64,000 nt of DNA from Anastatus disparis (GCA_017163975.1 JAFFSR010000242.1:4055001-4119000); one strand, 5' to 3'; positions 13,900 to 27,776 are shown, counted from the stretch's first letter. Notes: a model not told the origin generated them from the letters alone. Program-made: numbers and translations.

Positions 13900-16800
13900 A
13901 TGGGCACAAGAGGCGGAGCAGCGACTGCCGCTACTACAACAGCAATCGAAAGGTCGTCCGAGCGTATTCGTCTAAAGGTGCTCTATGATTTTGAGTATGA
14001 GACTCGAGGCAAAAGAATAAAAATTGTTAAAGATGAAAAGCTTTTATTGTTAAACAGAACTAATAATGATTGGTGGCAAGTAGTGAGACCTGCAGATGTT
14101 ATTAATTTTTTTGTACCAGAACAATCTACTTTTTATGTGCCTACTGGCTATATAATTGAAGAGGATCCATTGCCTGAAAGTACTAGATTTTATGTTGACA
14201 AAGACAAAATGTTCAAATCGACAACAAATGAAGGGACCAGTCAAGGTAGTAGTAGCCAACAACATTCCACAGCACACGATAAAAATAATCAAGCTCAGGA
14301 GACAAGCGTTAAAGAGGAGCCACGAAAGGCTCATGACTCTTTTAGGAATGTTATAAGAAAGCTCTCTGGGAATTTGGGTTCTGTTAATGATAATAATAAA
14401 TCTGCTAAACCTAGTAAGCCATCAAAAATAATTAAAGGTTTAAGGAAAAATTCAGTTGATTCTAACGAAGATGTCAAAATAACTGGAAAATCTGGCCTTG
14501 GAATTGTATCGACAAAACATAAGGATGGTTGGGAAAGTTCTACCTTTGGAATGTGCTTTGGTAGAGATATGAAAAATGCAGATGCACAAATGTTAAATCC
14601 TTTTCAAGAGGAATTGGAAAATGCTTTATCTCATAGGGTGTCTCAGAGAAAAAAAACTATTTTAGATACAAAAGTAGGAGTAAGTAAACATGTGGACCAA
14701 GTTTATAATGAAAGAGAGAAAGCTTCTAAATTTGAAAATATTCAAGAAAAATGGGAAAAAGTATCTGCACAGGTATTAAAAAAATCTGATAATGCTAATT
14801 TTGTACCATTATCAAAAATCAAAGAAGATGCACAAAAGCGTCGAAGTGCATCTCCAAACTTTCAAAAAATTGAAGCAACGAATAATGTTGATTCTGAAGT
14901 TAAAAGATTATCCGAATCTGAAAAACTTTATAGTGTAGTTGAAAAAATTCCAAAGAAACCTGTGCAAGTACCAGATAAAAAAATAGAAACTTCTAGCAAA
15001 CCTATAAATATTCCACTGCCAGCAAAAAGTGACAAAATTATTTTACAAGAATCCCCTTCAAAGAAAGATGTTGATTCATTTTTAATGAACGATAAAAGAA
15101 AAATGTGGGCTATAGAAACACTTATGTCTGAATTAATGCAATCATCAAAATCAACTTCTAAAACAGTTGCCTTATCAGAAAATAGTGAAACTGGTGTATC
15201 AGGAGCAAATCAATTAGCAGAAGAGTTACATGAAATGAGTGTATCTCGCCGTTTTGAAAATGCTGAAATTCAAGTGAATTTATTGGACAATAGAATCGAT
15301 GATACCAAAGAAAACGATAAACCTAATACTGATGCAGATTCTAAAATGGAATCTTGGAAAAGAAAAGTTTTTAATTTTCCACCATGTTCAAATGCAATGA
15401 AACCTCCAAAAAGTCCAACTGCAAGATCACCAAAATTACTTGATGAATATAATGAAGCAAATATCTTAAATGATAATGATAGACCAAGAGAAACACAACA
15501 AGTACCAGTGAAAGTCTTTGATTATAATGAATCTCCTTCGTATTCAAATATTTCTATGCGAATAAAACGTGAAAAAGTGCCATGTAAGTTGAAAATGCCC
15601 ACTAAAGACTTCCGTGAAGAATTACAACTTACACCATCACTTGAAAAATTGGCCAGTGAAATTAAATTTTTACCCGCTAGTGCCAATTCTTTGGATTTTG
15701 AAAATGACAAGCAGTCTCTTGATATGGGTAAATTTTTAATTTATAAACTTTTATTTTTTTTAATACTCCTAGATTAAAAAAAAAAATTTAATCCATATTA
15801 TTTTTTATGTTTTTTATTAGTTAACAAAAGAAAAAAAAAATTAAAACATATTGATTAGTACAGCAATTTTTTATGAATTATTTTAATAGGGTAAACCAAT
15901 GACTATTTTAAAATTATTATAATTTTTTATTAAAAATTATTAAAAAAATTTCCTAAGTGTCAATCAAAAGATATTTCAATCATTATTTATATTTTTCTCA
16001 AAAAAACAAATTGTATAGAAGTTATTGACTGTGAAAGCTTTAATACTATAGCTTATAATACAGCATTATGACGTCATGCTTTAATGTTCTTTAAATGGAT
16101 ATATACTCTTCAATTTAAATTATAATTAAATTTTAAAAATCCTTATAGCTAGCACATTTTTATTGATTTATTAATTATGTGTATTTGTATATATTATTTG
16201 TATATATTTTCTCATTTTTTTTAATAATAAAAGCTAAACAAAAAAAAAATTTAATATTTATAGTAATTTATGTTTTCAATTATATCATAAATTTATATAA
16301 TAACTTGAAAGATAAATAAGGATTTTGTAAATCTTATTTTAATAATAATAACATATTAGTTATAAAAAAATCAATATTAACGTCATAAAATAAATAAAGT
16401 TTTCGATTGATTAGTTTCATGAAATTCATATCATTAACACTAAACATCAAATCATTACTAATAAAAAAATTAACATAAATAGAAATGAAGCATGCTCAAT
16501 AAAATTTTTCCAGACTGCCCGACGACGACATTAAGTCAAGACTCGTTACGTCTTTATAAAAGACGTTCCAAGTCAGACGGTGCATTAAATAAACGTGATC
16601 CTCGTCGTCGGGACAGCGTTGATTCTCATCACAATCCAAACACAAGTGCAAGTCATATGGAAATTTTCAAAGCAAAAGATCAGCATTATCATAATCATTA
16701 TTATCATCAACAACAACAACAACAACAGTATCATCAACAGCACGTTGAACGTAAATACACACAGCACGAAACCCAACGTTGTGGTCCAAGATTACACGAA

Positions 16801-19020
16801 CCAATGCACGAATCGTATTATCGCGCTACAAGTCAAGCAACACGTTATAAACTTAATCGAAAATCGAGGAGTTTAGGTGATCTTGACTGCTCCGAATTGG
16901 ATGAGAAAAAAGAGGATGGCGATGGCAGTACCGTATCGACTTACGAAATCGAATCCAGAAGGAGGTATAAACCTGTACCTAAGCTTAGATCCAAGGAATC
17001 GCTCAGAAGGATCAAGCAATCTATGCCGCTTGTTACGGTAAATTTTTAACTTTTTTTTTCATTAATTAATAATTTAATTAAATTAAATAAATAATATTAA
17101 ACTATTATTGTGAAAATATTTTTCTTTAGAATCTTTTATTTTTCCAATATTTTTTATTTTATGAGAATTTGTAAAACATCAATAAAATTATTATATTTCG
17201 GAATTTTCTTTTTGTTTTAATGATTAAAATTCGATTTTTTGCGTAATTTAAAAACTTTAGTCGAAATAACATCTGAAATGCACTATCCTACATTTTAACA
17301 CCTAAATAATTTTATCTAAATAAAGTAAATTGTGAAATTATTAAAATAAGCTGCGATTCTTTTATTTCAATTAATGGTATTATTAAATGAAATGAATAAT
17401 TTCGTACAATAGAATATTTTATATCGAAAAAATGCATGTGTAAAGTCGATTTTGAATAACACCTACTTATACTTATAATGTTAAAAAAATTAATTTTCTG
17501 CATAAAATTTTACGCAAGCACTTTACGCACAACTTCAAAAGATATATCGTATACCAAGCGTGCGTGACTTTTTTCACTGGCATAATCGCATGAAGTCAAT
17601 TTTAACAATAAAGTTAATTTTTCTCACTGGTTATTTATTATATTACTTAATAAAGCATTATTTATGATTTTAAAATTTTTAATAAAATTCCAGCCATCGG
17701 CAAGTGCCGAGCGTTTGGTCACAAAGCCAGTTCCAGCAAAGCGGCAAATTCAGCCTCAATCTCAAGCACAGCAGCAACAACTCTGTGATAGCAGTTACGA
17801 TGACCTATCCGAAATCGATATCGAACGAAGTACTGCAGTAGGTTTCAAAGCTTTATTGCGCACATCTGATAGCGGTTCTGAAGAATATTTACAATATAAG
17901 ACTTTCCCAGCAACGACCAAAACTCAACAGCTTGAACAATCTAAACTTAATAACGTTCAAAATATTTCTCGTTCCGATGGAAACGTTAATCTTAGTAGAA
18001 GTCTTTCAGATGAAGCAATACTTAGTTCAGCATCTTGTTCGTCTGCCAGTCCTTCGCGAATATTGGATGGCAGTGTCGAGAACCTTGTTAATTTGCCTGT
18101 TGGCTGGAGGCAATCGTACGATAATAGCGCCAAACGAGTTTGCTTTATTAATGAGAGAGGCGATAAAGTAAGATATGATTAACTTTAGAGTTTTGGCTCA
18201 TATTTATTATTTCTCTTTATTTAATTTTTTTTTTTTACTTTTAGTGGTTTTCCTCAAATGATTCTGAAGGCAAGATATATTTCTTTGAAGAAAACAGTAA
18301 CGAATCCTCCTGGGCTCTCCCTGCTGTTGTCAACGAGAATAGAGTTAGGACTATATCCAATAGTGATTGGCCCCAACTATTTGATGGAAACATGGTAAGT
18401 TTCAAATTTTTGCAGTATATCATTAATAAGTAAACTAATTTTTTTTTAAATATTTCACCGTTTAGACTATCCTTAAAGAAGGTGTTTTTAATAAAACAAA
18501 GATAACGACTGAAAATGGTAAAAAATTGAGAAAAGCATGGAGCGCATGTTACGCAGTATTGACAGAACTCTTTTTATTATTTTTTAAAGATGCGAAAACT
18601 TTTGCTGCAATGGTTTGTTAAAATTTTAATATTTTAAATATAAACGAAAAATTTAAACGATATAAATCATTCTTTTTTATTTGTAGAAAATGGACCCATC
18701 AGCTGCAGCCAAACCAGATATTTCAGTGGATTTGAATGGTGCCTTTATTGAGCCTGCAGAAAAACTAAGTAATAGAAAAAATGTTTATCTCATAAATACT
18801 CTATTAGGTCTGCAAGTACTCATACAATCAGATAACGCATTATTAATAAATGAATGGTATCAAGAGATACACGACGCCATCCAAAGGCTGGTAAGTTTTA
18901 AGAATTATTATTCACAAAATTTTAACGATAAATTTGGATTTTAACATAATTAATTTAACTAATTTGTCATTACAGCCATTTAGTCAAGAATATGGAAGGT
19001 CTTCGTCGTCAAGAGAATGA
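13900..19020 (+). CDS. SH3-WW-PH protein of the ARHGAP12/15/27 family, without RhoGAP domain
   Basis: Coding exons: 13900-15727, 16514-17037, 17694-18167, 18245-18394, 18466-18612, 18687-18890, 18976-19020, in all 3,372 nt (1,123 aa), with every phase matching. An SH3 domain lies near residues 22-90 (LKVLYDFEYE, NNDWWQV, FYVPTGYI). A long charged, disordered middle includes a His/Gln run in exon 2. WW-type sequence starts about residue 928 (LPVGWRQSYDN... then KIYFFEENSNESSWALP). A PH domain follows (EGVFNKTKI, KAWSACYAVL, FFKDAKTFAAM, SVDLNGAFIE, NEWYQEIHDAI). SH3-WW-PH is the order of the ARHGAP12/15/27 RhoGAPs, which in vertebrates end in a catalytic RhoGAP domain. Here a stop comes 14 residues after the PH helix, followed by poly(A) signals at 19125 and 19183. 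It may act as a membrane scaffold, or a longer isoform may use exons elsewhere. Confidence 0.85.
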
Positions 19021-19672
19021 AGAGAATTAGATTTAGTGTTGAATGTACCTTTTTTTAAATGAAAAATTCGTTAACTTTCCAAAGTTTAGAATGATGTTAT
19101 TAAGACAAAAATCAACAAAAGTATAATAAATGTTATTCGAATATTTTTGTATTACTCGGTATAGAAGCCGCGTATAATTATAAATAAAATATGGAATTAA
19201 TTCTTGTATAAGATATTTTACAAAAAAATACGAAATGAAATGTTCCTTTTTTATAAAAAAGACAATTTTAATATATGTATAAAAATAGCGACTTTATCAA
19301 CAGTTTACCTTTGCTTATATACATTATTTTTTGTTTAAATACATAGCATGGTTAATGCTTACAATCAATCTTGTAAAAATTTATTTAAAAAAAAAAAAAA
19401 AAAAAAATCAAATCAAAATCAATAATTTTTAATGCACCATCTATAGCTTCTCATGAAGCTTATTTTCTAAGGCAATATCTGAATAACATCAACGATATTT
19501 AAAGTGTTTAAAAAAAACGGAATAAAAATCCGCAAATAAGGAAGAATACAGAAGACAATAGATGAACGACATGAATGTCGTTAAAATAATCTTAACAAAT
19601 CCCTTGCACGTTAATCGCATAGTAGATTGGCTGCCGCTGCTGTCTTGACAAAGCGACACCATGGCAGTATTG
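19021..19672. other. convergent 3' UTRs of the ARHGAP-like gene and DENND6
   Basis: AATAAA signals for the plus-strand gene occur at 19125-19130 and 19183-19188. For the minus-strand gene a candidate is TTTATT at 19380-19385, next to a long poly(A) run at about 19386-19406. A short inverted repeat TCTTGACA / TGTCAAGA brackets the DENND6 stop region (19642-19678). No gene is seen. Confidence 0.6.
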
Positions 19673-22664
19673 TCAAGATTCTTTATTTAAAATAATTCTC
19701 AGATCATCTGGTAATGTACGTGTAATTTCATTAATACGTTCACGCAACATCTCTTGAACGGAATATCCCAAAGGAACGTCATCGAGATTACTTTTCTCCA
19801 ATTTTTGACGAATTCTCAAGATCATGTCAACCACTTCAACTTCTTGCTTATCTCTAACCCAAGCTGTTAAATCCTTTAATTAAAAATGAAAAGTTAGTAA
19901 AATTCATTTGCTTTTGTTATATTTCAATTAAAAAAATGCAGTGAATCTTTAAAGTATAAATGTAATTAATAATATTTGTTCTTGATTTTATTGCAATTTT
20001 GATGTAAACAAATAATATATTTTAAAATTGTATTAATAATGAAAACAAAATTTTTTAAAAGTTTAAGAATTACTAAAATTTCACTGCATACGCATTAAAA
20101 TATTAAAATTACCGCTTGAGATAGAGCTTCAAGTTGAATTGCTTGTAGTTTATTAGTGAGCTCCAGATACCTGGCTTGAAACCAGCCAGAAAAATTAGGA
20201 GACCTAAAAAATCTACGATATAATCCTACCCAATCACCTTTAATTCCTGTAGTCAATTGCGGACCAGCGCTATTTAGTGTTGCTAAAAAATCGTCAGGAT
20301 TAAAAAGTTGAGGAATTGGTGTTGCCTAAAAGAAACAAAAAAGTAACATTTTATAAATATATTTGATGAATATTTTAATAAAAGATTAATTATAAATTAA
20401 GAACCTTAAAAGGGGATATGGTTTTTTGAAGAGGCATAAGACTGGCTATATATCTTTCTAAAGGAATCATAAAACTCTCAGTAAGCTCTGTAAGATGCCG
20501 TCTTAATAAAGCAGTTTGCACTTCTCTCGGCCTTTTTGTTTGCACTCCTCTAAGAAGCTTTTTTAATATAATTTTATCTTTTTGTAGAAAAGGTTTATAT
20601 TGAGTATATAGTCCAGGTTTTGAGTCCAGAACCTTAAGACCTTCAGATCTTTTGGATTTGTACTTTGGGCTATCTGTATGAAAAAAAGTATAATATTAAA
20701 CTCAGAAAATCGTTGACGGTGCTGAAAAATTGTATTATATTATACATAGAAATAATACCTCCAACTGATCCTCCATTATCAGCTACTCGCACTATATGCG
20801 GCCAATGTCGCAAAGTTTTGGCAAAAAAGGGATTAGTAACACCGAGAATAACAGCAGGGGGACTTTGACTATCTACAGTGTATTCCTTGAATTCAGAATC
20901 ATGAATAGTGAAATATGGTCGATGATCAGCACAATACTTTAAAGGAGCTATCATTCTGTAAATTAATAATAAATAATATTTTAACATTAATTACATTCAC
21001 AAAAATTTAGAATGTCATTTGGGCTTGATCTTTTTAGTAAATTTTTTTTTCAATTACAATCATATTTTCAAACATTTGTATTTGAATAAATAATCTTAAA
21101 CATAAATTAAAGTATTCTAAAAATATGTTAATTTTTATTGAAACATTTCTTAATTGTGAAACACAAATGATATCTATTGATTACTATTTAAATTTGAACA
21201 GCTGCAAAATATGTGCACGTTTGTATTGTTCTTTAAAATGTTTCCTTGAAATAGATTGTAAATGATAATTTAGATATTAAATTTTACTTAATATATAGAT
21301 AAAATTGACTTATAATTGATAAAAAAGTTATATAATTAAATATATTATATTTGAATGCAAAAAGAAGAGATAAAATATACGATTATCAATTTTTCTTACA
21401 TAAAAAGCACCAATTACTTACGAAGTTAAAGTATGAACAATTTCAGAACATGTGGTAGGTGAACTAGCCATAACCACAATTGGCTCGCTTAATAAAACGA
21501 GTTCCCATAATAAATGAATGTGAGATACAACGCTAGAAAGACTTCTAAACATGTCACCATCATATGCAGATGTTATAATCAAACTTCGAGCTGCAGCAGC
21601 TTTAGAAGGAGCACAATCCGAAGCCGCAACGTTTGGTACAGCTGTTTTGAAGGCATGATTTGGAACATAAGTCTGAAATTATAAAATAATATTGATTGTA
21701 TGATAAAAAGAAATAATTCTGTAATAAAATATTGTGAAAATACTTGATTTTTTATTTATAATTTATATTTTATAACCTACGAGTATTCAATATAATAAAT
21801 AAAATAAAATCTACGAACTTAATCAAAATATAAAATTAGGATTTTTATATAACAAATGTTAAGCGTAATAGTTATATTTACTTGAAAAAGTATTCCCAAC
21901 AAGGGCAAATGTACAACTTGACCAGGAACTGGAGGAGGCCATTTACTTATTTCCTTAATTATTCTTTCCATACATAATTGGCCACTATCAAAAAATTCTG
22001 GAGCAATGAGAGCACTTAATTCACTAAATAAATTTACAAAGGGAAGTCTTGTAACTAACACAACGCTCTGAAAATTAACATAAAAATTTTAAATTTAGTA
22101 ATTTTGTAAAAATCAAAAAATATAATTTAATATTCTTTAATACTTTTTGAAAATAGCCTCTTGGAAGATTTTTATCTTTTACTTGGCGAAAATATACAGA
22201 GCCCCAATAGTAATCTTTATCAGTCTGAAGGAACATTGGTGATTTTCTATCATAATCTCTTAGGGCTTGAGTCTCTTTAATATCTTTACCACCAACACTT
22301 TTTCTAATTCTTACATGATATTGTGTATTTCCCATGCATCCAGAATTTGAATCAGGAAATGCTAAATAACAAATATTCGATCTTTCTTGTTCCGTAAGTT
22401 CAACATCATCAGGATAAATAGCCTGTATAACAGTAATAAAAATAATTAATTTAAGATTAATCATAAATAGAAATAAATTTATTATAAAAATTACATTTTT
22501 ACCTCTATAACTTGTCCTAATTCAAGATCAAAAGTTACAATACATATACAATACATCCAATTTTCAAAAGCCTCCTGCTGTTGAGTATTTCGAAAAAGAC
22601 TGGACTTAGTAGTCGCAGCCACATTTTTTTCTACAAGTTCTTTTGAACAGCAAGGTTTTGACAT
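19673..22664 (-). CDS. DENND6: DENN domain-containing protein 6 (Rab GEF)
   Basis: DENND6 proteins are guanine nucleotide exchange factors; the human A form acts on Rab14 in endocytic recycling. Coding exons (5' to 3'): 22503-22664, 22144-22422, 21882-22067, 21422-21672, 20759-20955, 20405-20673, 20113-20325, 19673-19873. They total 1,758 nt, giving 585 aa, close to the roughly 600 aa of human DENND6A. Diagnostic N-terminal DENN sequence is [19 protein letters not shown] followed by the next exon's [21 protein letters not shown] and [13 protein letters not shown]. The rest of the tripartite DENN fold ([29 protein letters not shown]) is also present. The ATG at 22664 is the first in frame before the conserved region. 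All splice phases agree and the protein looks intact. Confidence 0.94.
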
Positions 22665-23644
22665 TGTATACAATTTTCAAGCATTCATTCATTAAAAATA
22701 ACGACGACGTTTAATCCTTTGGAAATGAATGCAAAGAAAGATTTTGTTTTTATTCAATTAAAATATTAAGTTTGCTTTATTGCCAATTATTACCTTGTGA
22801 CGTAAAAGTATTCAAACATCTTTTTCATCTAATACGAAGATCCGTATGGTCTGGTGTGAATAACGGATGTTACTCGTGAGCGTGGAAATCTGCGAAAACA
22901 ACGGCAATAATTGTCCGCCCGCATTCTTGAATGTAGTGTATCTCTTTTTTGCGTTCATTAAAACGCAGGAATAATACACAAATAATAATAAAACACTTGA
23001 ATTATAATGTAACAATATTTGTAAATATATACATTAATCTTTGTGCTGATAAATTTTTGAGAAGCGTGAAAAACGTAGCGATACTAAGATTCCAGCTGAT
23101 CAGTATGCTCTCCACTGCTCCAATCCTCCTATTTAAGACATGTGTAAATTACGTAGGATGTACGTTTACATTGTGCAGTGTATATATAGTGTATTACATA
23201 CTATAATACGGATACGTGTGTACATGTGAGCAATACATAACCGCGTGTAGCATATAGCGTTTGCGTATTTTGGAGTTGCGCGGGAATTGAGATACTTTCA
23301 CTTGCATATAAATTTTATATACTATTATTTTTTCGTTGATTTTTCTCGTTCGTGATGAAATGTTCTTTAGTAATGCAATCAATTTAAAATGATTGATATT
23401 TATTATATAAATTTTCTTTTAATGCTATTGAATCAATATGATTTTTTATGATAGCAAAGTAAGCACGTGTTGTATCACTGACGTAAACGATAACATTTAA
23501 TCTACACCACTTGTTTTAGTTTTCGAAAAACTTACTATATATATACATTATCATTCAGTAGATTGCAATAGCAATTGTTAGTTTTGTTTTATAAAGGAAA
23601 AATAACCTCTAAGACTCTATCACTGGCGGGAAAAAGAATTTCAA
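22665..23644. promoter_or_regulatory. divergent intergenic region between DENND6 and FIGNL1
   Basis: About 980 bp separate the two head-to-head start codons, so both promoters must lie here. CpG-containing sequence occurs at about 22800-22960 and 23220-23290. The small open frames in this interval have no coding features. No core promoter motif could be assigned with confidence. Confidence 0.5.
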
Positions 23645-25683
23645 ATGGCAACCAACAATGATAATGAATTAGAGAATTTAAAAAAAAGTTATTTGGCAGC
23701 GCATCAAACTTTACAGTTTTCTAAAACAAATAAAACTGATGCGGAAGTTGCCGATATAGAACGAAGATGCTTGTTTACAAAATATACACTTTGTAAAAAT
23801 AAGTATGTTTTTAAATATTCAATGATATTTTTATTAAAACTAAAAAAAAAATTGAAATATTTATTTTATTTTTCAGTGTCAATGAGAATGCTGCTGGAGC
23901 ATTACTTCAAAGTGAATTAGAAAATTATACAAGCATAGTAGACAGTCGAAATGGTTTAAATAATTATTGGAAACAATTTAATTCACTCAATATTAGTACT
24001 GATAACAATCCTCTAAATTGGAAAGTGAATTTACCCGACCCTAAAATAGCCTTACAATTCATAGAAAAATTACCTTGTCAATCTGAATCTACTTTACCTT
24101 GTAAAAATAATCAGTATGTTGATAGGGATGTTGAAAAATTGATGAATTTATGGAATAATGGTGGTAAATCACCAAGAGCCAGAAAAATTTCAAAACAAGA
24201 TTTAAAAACAACTGATCATCTTAATAACGTATTCAAAAATGAAAGTAAAGAAAATAAATCTCATTCTTCTGATTTAAAAGTTTTAAAGAAATCTTTCTTA
24301 ACGTCAAATAAAATTGAATCTGTAAATCAAAGACATTCTAACAATGAAAGAACTAATGTAAATAAAACAAATTTTGCTTTCAGAAATGAAAACTCTAATA
24401 CCGAAACAGTTAATGAAAATAGGAAAAGTTTTGCTTCTAGAAATGAATATTCTGATCCTAAAAAAGCTTATGTTAGTAAATCAAGTTTTGTTTTTAAAAA
24501 TGATCAACGCCCAATAGAAAGAAGAGAAGAAAAACGAGAAGACAATAAATTTTCAGGTTTTAAATCAGCTAGAACTGAATTAGGAATCCAACAAGCAAAA
24601 AATAATAGGCAGCCAAATGCAACTAATAGACAACCATATGTGAATAATAGACAACAACCTGTTAAGAAATCACTTGGTGGAAGAGCACTTAATTCACCTT
24701 TTGTATGTCCATTTAAAAATGATGAACCCAAAGAAGAAGAAGAACCTCCTGAACCAACAGATGAAAGATTAAAAAATATTGAACCAAAAATGATAGAGCT
24801 CATAAAAAATGAAATTATGGATTGTGGCAATCCAATTTCTTGGGATGACATTGCAGGTTTGGAACATGCTAAGAGAATTATTAAAGAAATCGTTGTTTTT
24901 CCAATGCTGCGTCCCGATATTTTCACAGGATTGCGAAGACCGCCAAAAGGCATTTTGTTATTTGGACCACCGGGCACTGGTAAGACATTGATTGGAAAAT
25001 GTATTGCTTCACAGAGTAAGTCAACATTTTTTTCAATTTCTGCTAGTTCACTTACATCTAAATGGGTAGGTGAAGGAGAAAAAATGGTTAGAGCATTATT
25101 TGCTGTTGCCCAAGTAGAACAACCTTCTGTTGTTTTCATTGATGAAATTGATTCTTTGTTATGTCAAAGATCTGAAAGTGAACATGAGTCTTCTCGACGC
25201 ATGAAAACTGAATTTCTTGTTCAACTTGATGGTGCAGCAACTGGTGATGAGGATCGTATTCTAGTGATTGGTGCAACAAATAGACCATATGAATTAGATG
25301 AAGCAGCTCGAAGACGACTTGTAAAACGTTTATATGTTCCTTTACCAGAACTAGAAGCAAGAGCACAAATCGTTCGCAATTTATTAAAATCAGAACGTCA
25401 TGATTTAACAAGTGAAGATGTTTATGAAATTGCAAAATTAGCTGATGGTTATTCTGGAGCTGATATGACAAACTTGTGCAAAGAAGCTAGCATGGGACCT
25501 ATAAGAAGCATTCCGTTTGATCAATTAGAAGGTATTAGTAAAGATGATGTAAGAAAAGTTACTTTTCATGATTTCAAGGAAGCCCTAGAATCCATTCGTC
25601 CTTCAGTTTCTCAAAAAGATTTATCAGTTTATTTGGACTGGGATCGTACATATGGTACAGCAAGTGTACAAGCACGTGGATAA
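23645..25683 (+). CDS. FIGNL1: Fidgetin-like protein 1, AAA ATPase
   Basis: FIGNL1 is a nuclear AAA ATPase that acts in homologous recombination by removing RAD51 from chromatin. Exons 23645-23802 and 23877-25683 give 654 aa (human about 674). The N-terminal half is polar and poorly conserved, rich in Asn, Lys and Ser. The AAA domain opens with [12 protein letters not shown]. Walker A GPPGTGKT is at residues 416-423 and Walker B VVFIDEID at about 471-478. Sensor 1 and arginine-finger region [15 protein letters not shown] and the [10 protein letters not shown] / [14 protein letters not shown] lid follow, then a Vps4-type C-terminal helix region. FIGNL1 carries ATP-binding residues that are altered in fidgetin itself; here Walker A is canonical, which supports FIGNL1 over fidgetin. 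The start ATG is the first in frame after the upstream stops. Confidence 0.95.
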
Positions 25684-25901
25684 TGAATATCAATGATTTT
25701 GTAAAAAAAAAATTTATGTAATTAACTTAAATATACTTTATTGTTGTTAATATTTTTGTCATAAACTTTATAAAACTTTTTTACTTTGTAATATTTTATA
25801 AAAAAAAATAAAGATGTAAAAAATTAATCTTTAATTTATATTAAACTTTTTCATTACAATTTTTAATTATATCTATAGTCTTAATAATACAAAATTTTTA
25901 C
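25684..25901. terminator. overlapping 3' ends of FIGNL1 and the F-box gene
   Basis: Only 218 bp lie between the two convergent stop codons. An AATAAA for FIGNL1 is at 25807-25812. On the minus strand TTTATT at about 25737-25742 is the nearest signal for the F-box gene, which would make the two 3' UTRs overlap by roughly 70 bp. Confidence 0.55.
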
Positions 25902-27776
25902 TTATAATTTAATGTTGTCAAGTTTGACATGATATATAGTACTCTTAGTAGAAACTAATAATCTTTGATCACCTGACATCTCCATTATATTTACAGAAAC
26001 TATGGGTTCAGATGAGATATGAATTCTTTTCGATTTTTTTGTCTTGAAATCAATTCTTTTTAATGCTAATTCATTTTCAACATAAAATAAACATACATCT
26101 CCTAAAATATGAATAATGTTTTATTATGACATTTTTGTTTATTTTAAATAATAATATTTAAACAAAATATTACCTGTATCTAATCCAATGACTAACACTC
26201 TAACATAGAAAAGAAGTGCTGAAACTGTACCTTCCAGGAAAGGAAAGATATTATACATTTGCCATTTACTTTTGTGAACTGATACTCCTAAGTGGCCCCT
26301 TTCTAAATATTATTTAAGTAAAACAAAAAACTATTAATATTTTTATTTTAGAAAATATTTTTTCTTAATCATTTTTTAAATAAATAGGTCAAATACCTGT
26401 TATACAAAAAGCAGTATATGGATTAAATAAGTAATAATGTCGAACTTTCTGATGTTTTGGTACTCCAATATATCTAACATCTGGTATGTACAAAGTTTTG
26501 GATGGGTGATTTTGATTGATTTCTTGTAAGTCCAACTCACAAAATAGACCATTATCAGATAAAAAACAGAGCTATCAATAAAAAAAAATACATTATTAAA
26601 TAATTATTTAAATATACAAATTATATTAACATTCATATATTTTATTTTATAATTAACTTACATGGTTTTCATTGATTACCATATTAGCGTATTTCATGTT
26701 ATTTAGTATGTCGTTACGATAATTTGTGTTTGAATTAATAAATTCTTTTATAAATAATCTAATAGGAACACAATTTTCATTTTTCGCATCATATACAAGA
26801 ATTTTATCATGATATAAAGTTGAACAATAATATCCATATCCAGCACTACAAAAATTATAAAAATATTTAATAAATGATTTTAATACTTTTTTCTTTTTAA
26901 AAACTTACCATATTACATCACCAGATGTATTTAATACAGCCTTTTGACAAGTGACATCCCAAACTCTGCTTTTATTATTAATAGAAGTAGCAATCAATGC
27001 AATCTTATCATATTTTTCTCCTGTAAAATTTGTAATTAAAATTTGTAATTAAAATTTTTGTCAGTTTTATTAAATACTTTTCAAAAGGAATAAGTATTTG
27101 TATAATTAGTAAACATACCTTGCACGCATAATTTAACATCTTGTACTAGATCAAATTGATCTACTCTAAATACAAGTTTATTTGTGCGTAAATTAAATAT
27201 TCTGATATATCCTTCAGTAGAGCCAACAGCAACTAATTCTCCTATAAAGATAATAGCATTGTTTTATAAAAAAAATAAACTTTTAGATGAATATGAATGT
27301 TTTTCAAAAGACCTAATACAGCACAACATGTTATTCGTTCTGATGGACGATGTTCAGGAATAGGTTTAAATTCATGTACAGTATGTACATTGAAATTTTC
27401 AATATTTTTCCACTTCACCCAAGCTCTGTATACAGTCATCCAAATTTTATAATTACATTGTTCACTATTATTCTCTTGTTGGCATAATTTTGTAAGATGA
27501 AATGAATTTTCCAATAACGTAAGCCAATATTTCTGAGGTATATCATTTTTACATTGTTTAAACCAAGCATCTGATTCCTGTAATTAAATAAGAATATTTT
27601 TGCGGAATTTGTAAAAATGAGATAAAATTTTTTAAATATTATTGTTTTAAATGATAATCTACCTGTAAATATCTTGTAATAATTGAATTCCACGTTTTAT
27701 TTACAGTACGTAATTGTACAAGAGTTGTTGCTTCTGCATTATGTAAAATTTTTTCCCAAATTTCAATAGGAAACAT
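25902..27776 (-). CDS. F-box protein with WD-like beta-propeller repeats
   Basis: Probably a substrate adaptor of an SCF (Skp1-Cullin1-F-box) ubiquitin ligase. Coding exons (5' to 3'): 27663-27776, 27313-27577, 27119-27241, 26909-27020, 26662-26845, 26397-26571, 26174-26302, 25902-26101, totalling 1,302 nt (433 aa) with consistent phases. The N-terminus MFPIEIWEKILHN...LVQLRTVNKTWNSII is a typical F-box, beginning at residue 2. Later exons show blade-like strands: GELVAVGSTEGYIRIFNLRT, then IALIATSINNKSRVWDV, then CSTLYHDKILVYDAK and DNGLFCELDLQE. The propeller is divergent, so the repeat count is not certain. I do not recognise a named orthologue; FBXW-type proteins are the likeliest class. 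It lies 1.15 kb downstream of the Pol III subunit gene on the same strand. Confidence 0.8.

Noticed and set aside
15728..15777. Extension of the 13900 frame past the splice donor, ending in KFLIYKLLFFLILLD
   Set aside because: This is read-through into an A/T-rich intron. The donor at 15728 joins in phase to 16514, where coding sequence resumes.
24504..25139. Long antisense open frame of 211 codons
   Set aside because: It is a shadow of the FIGNL1 coding strand with no motifs, regulatory signals or splice logic of its own.
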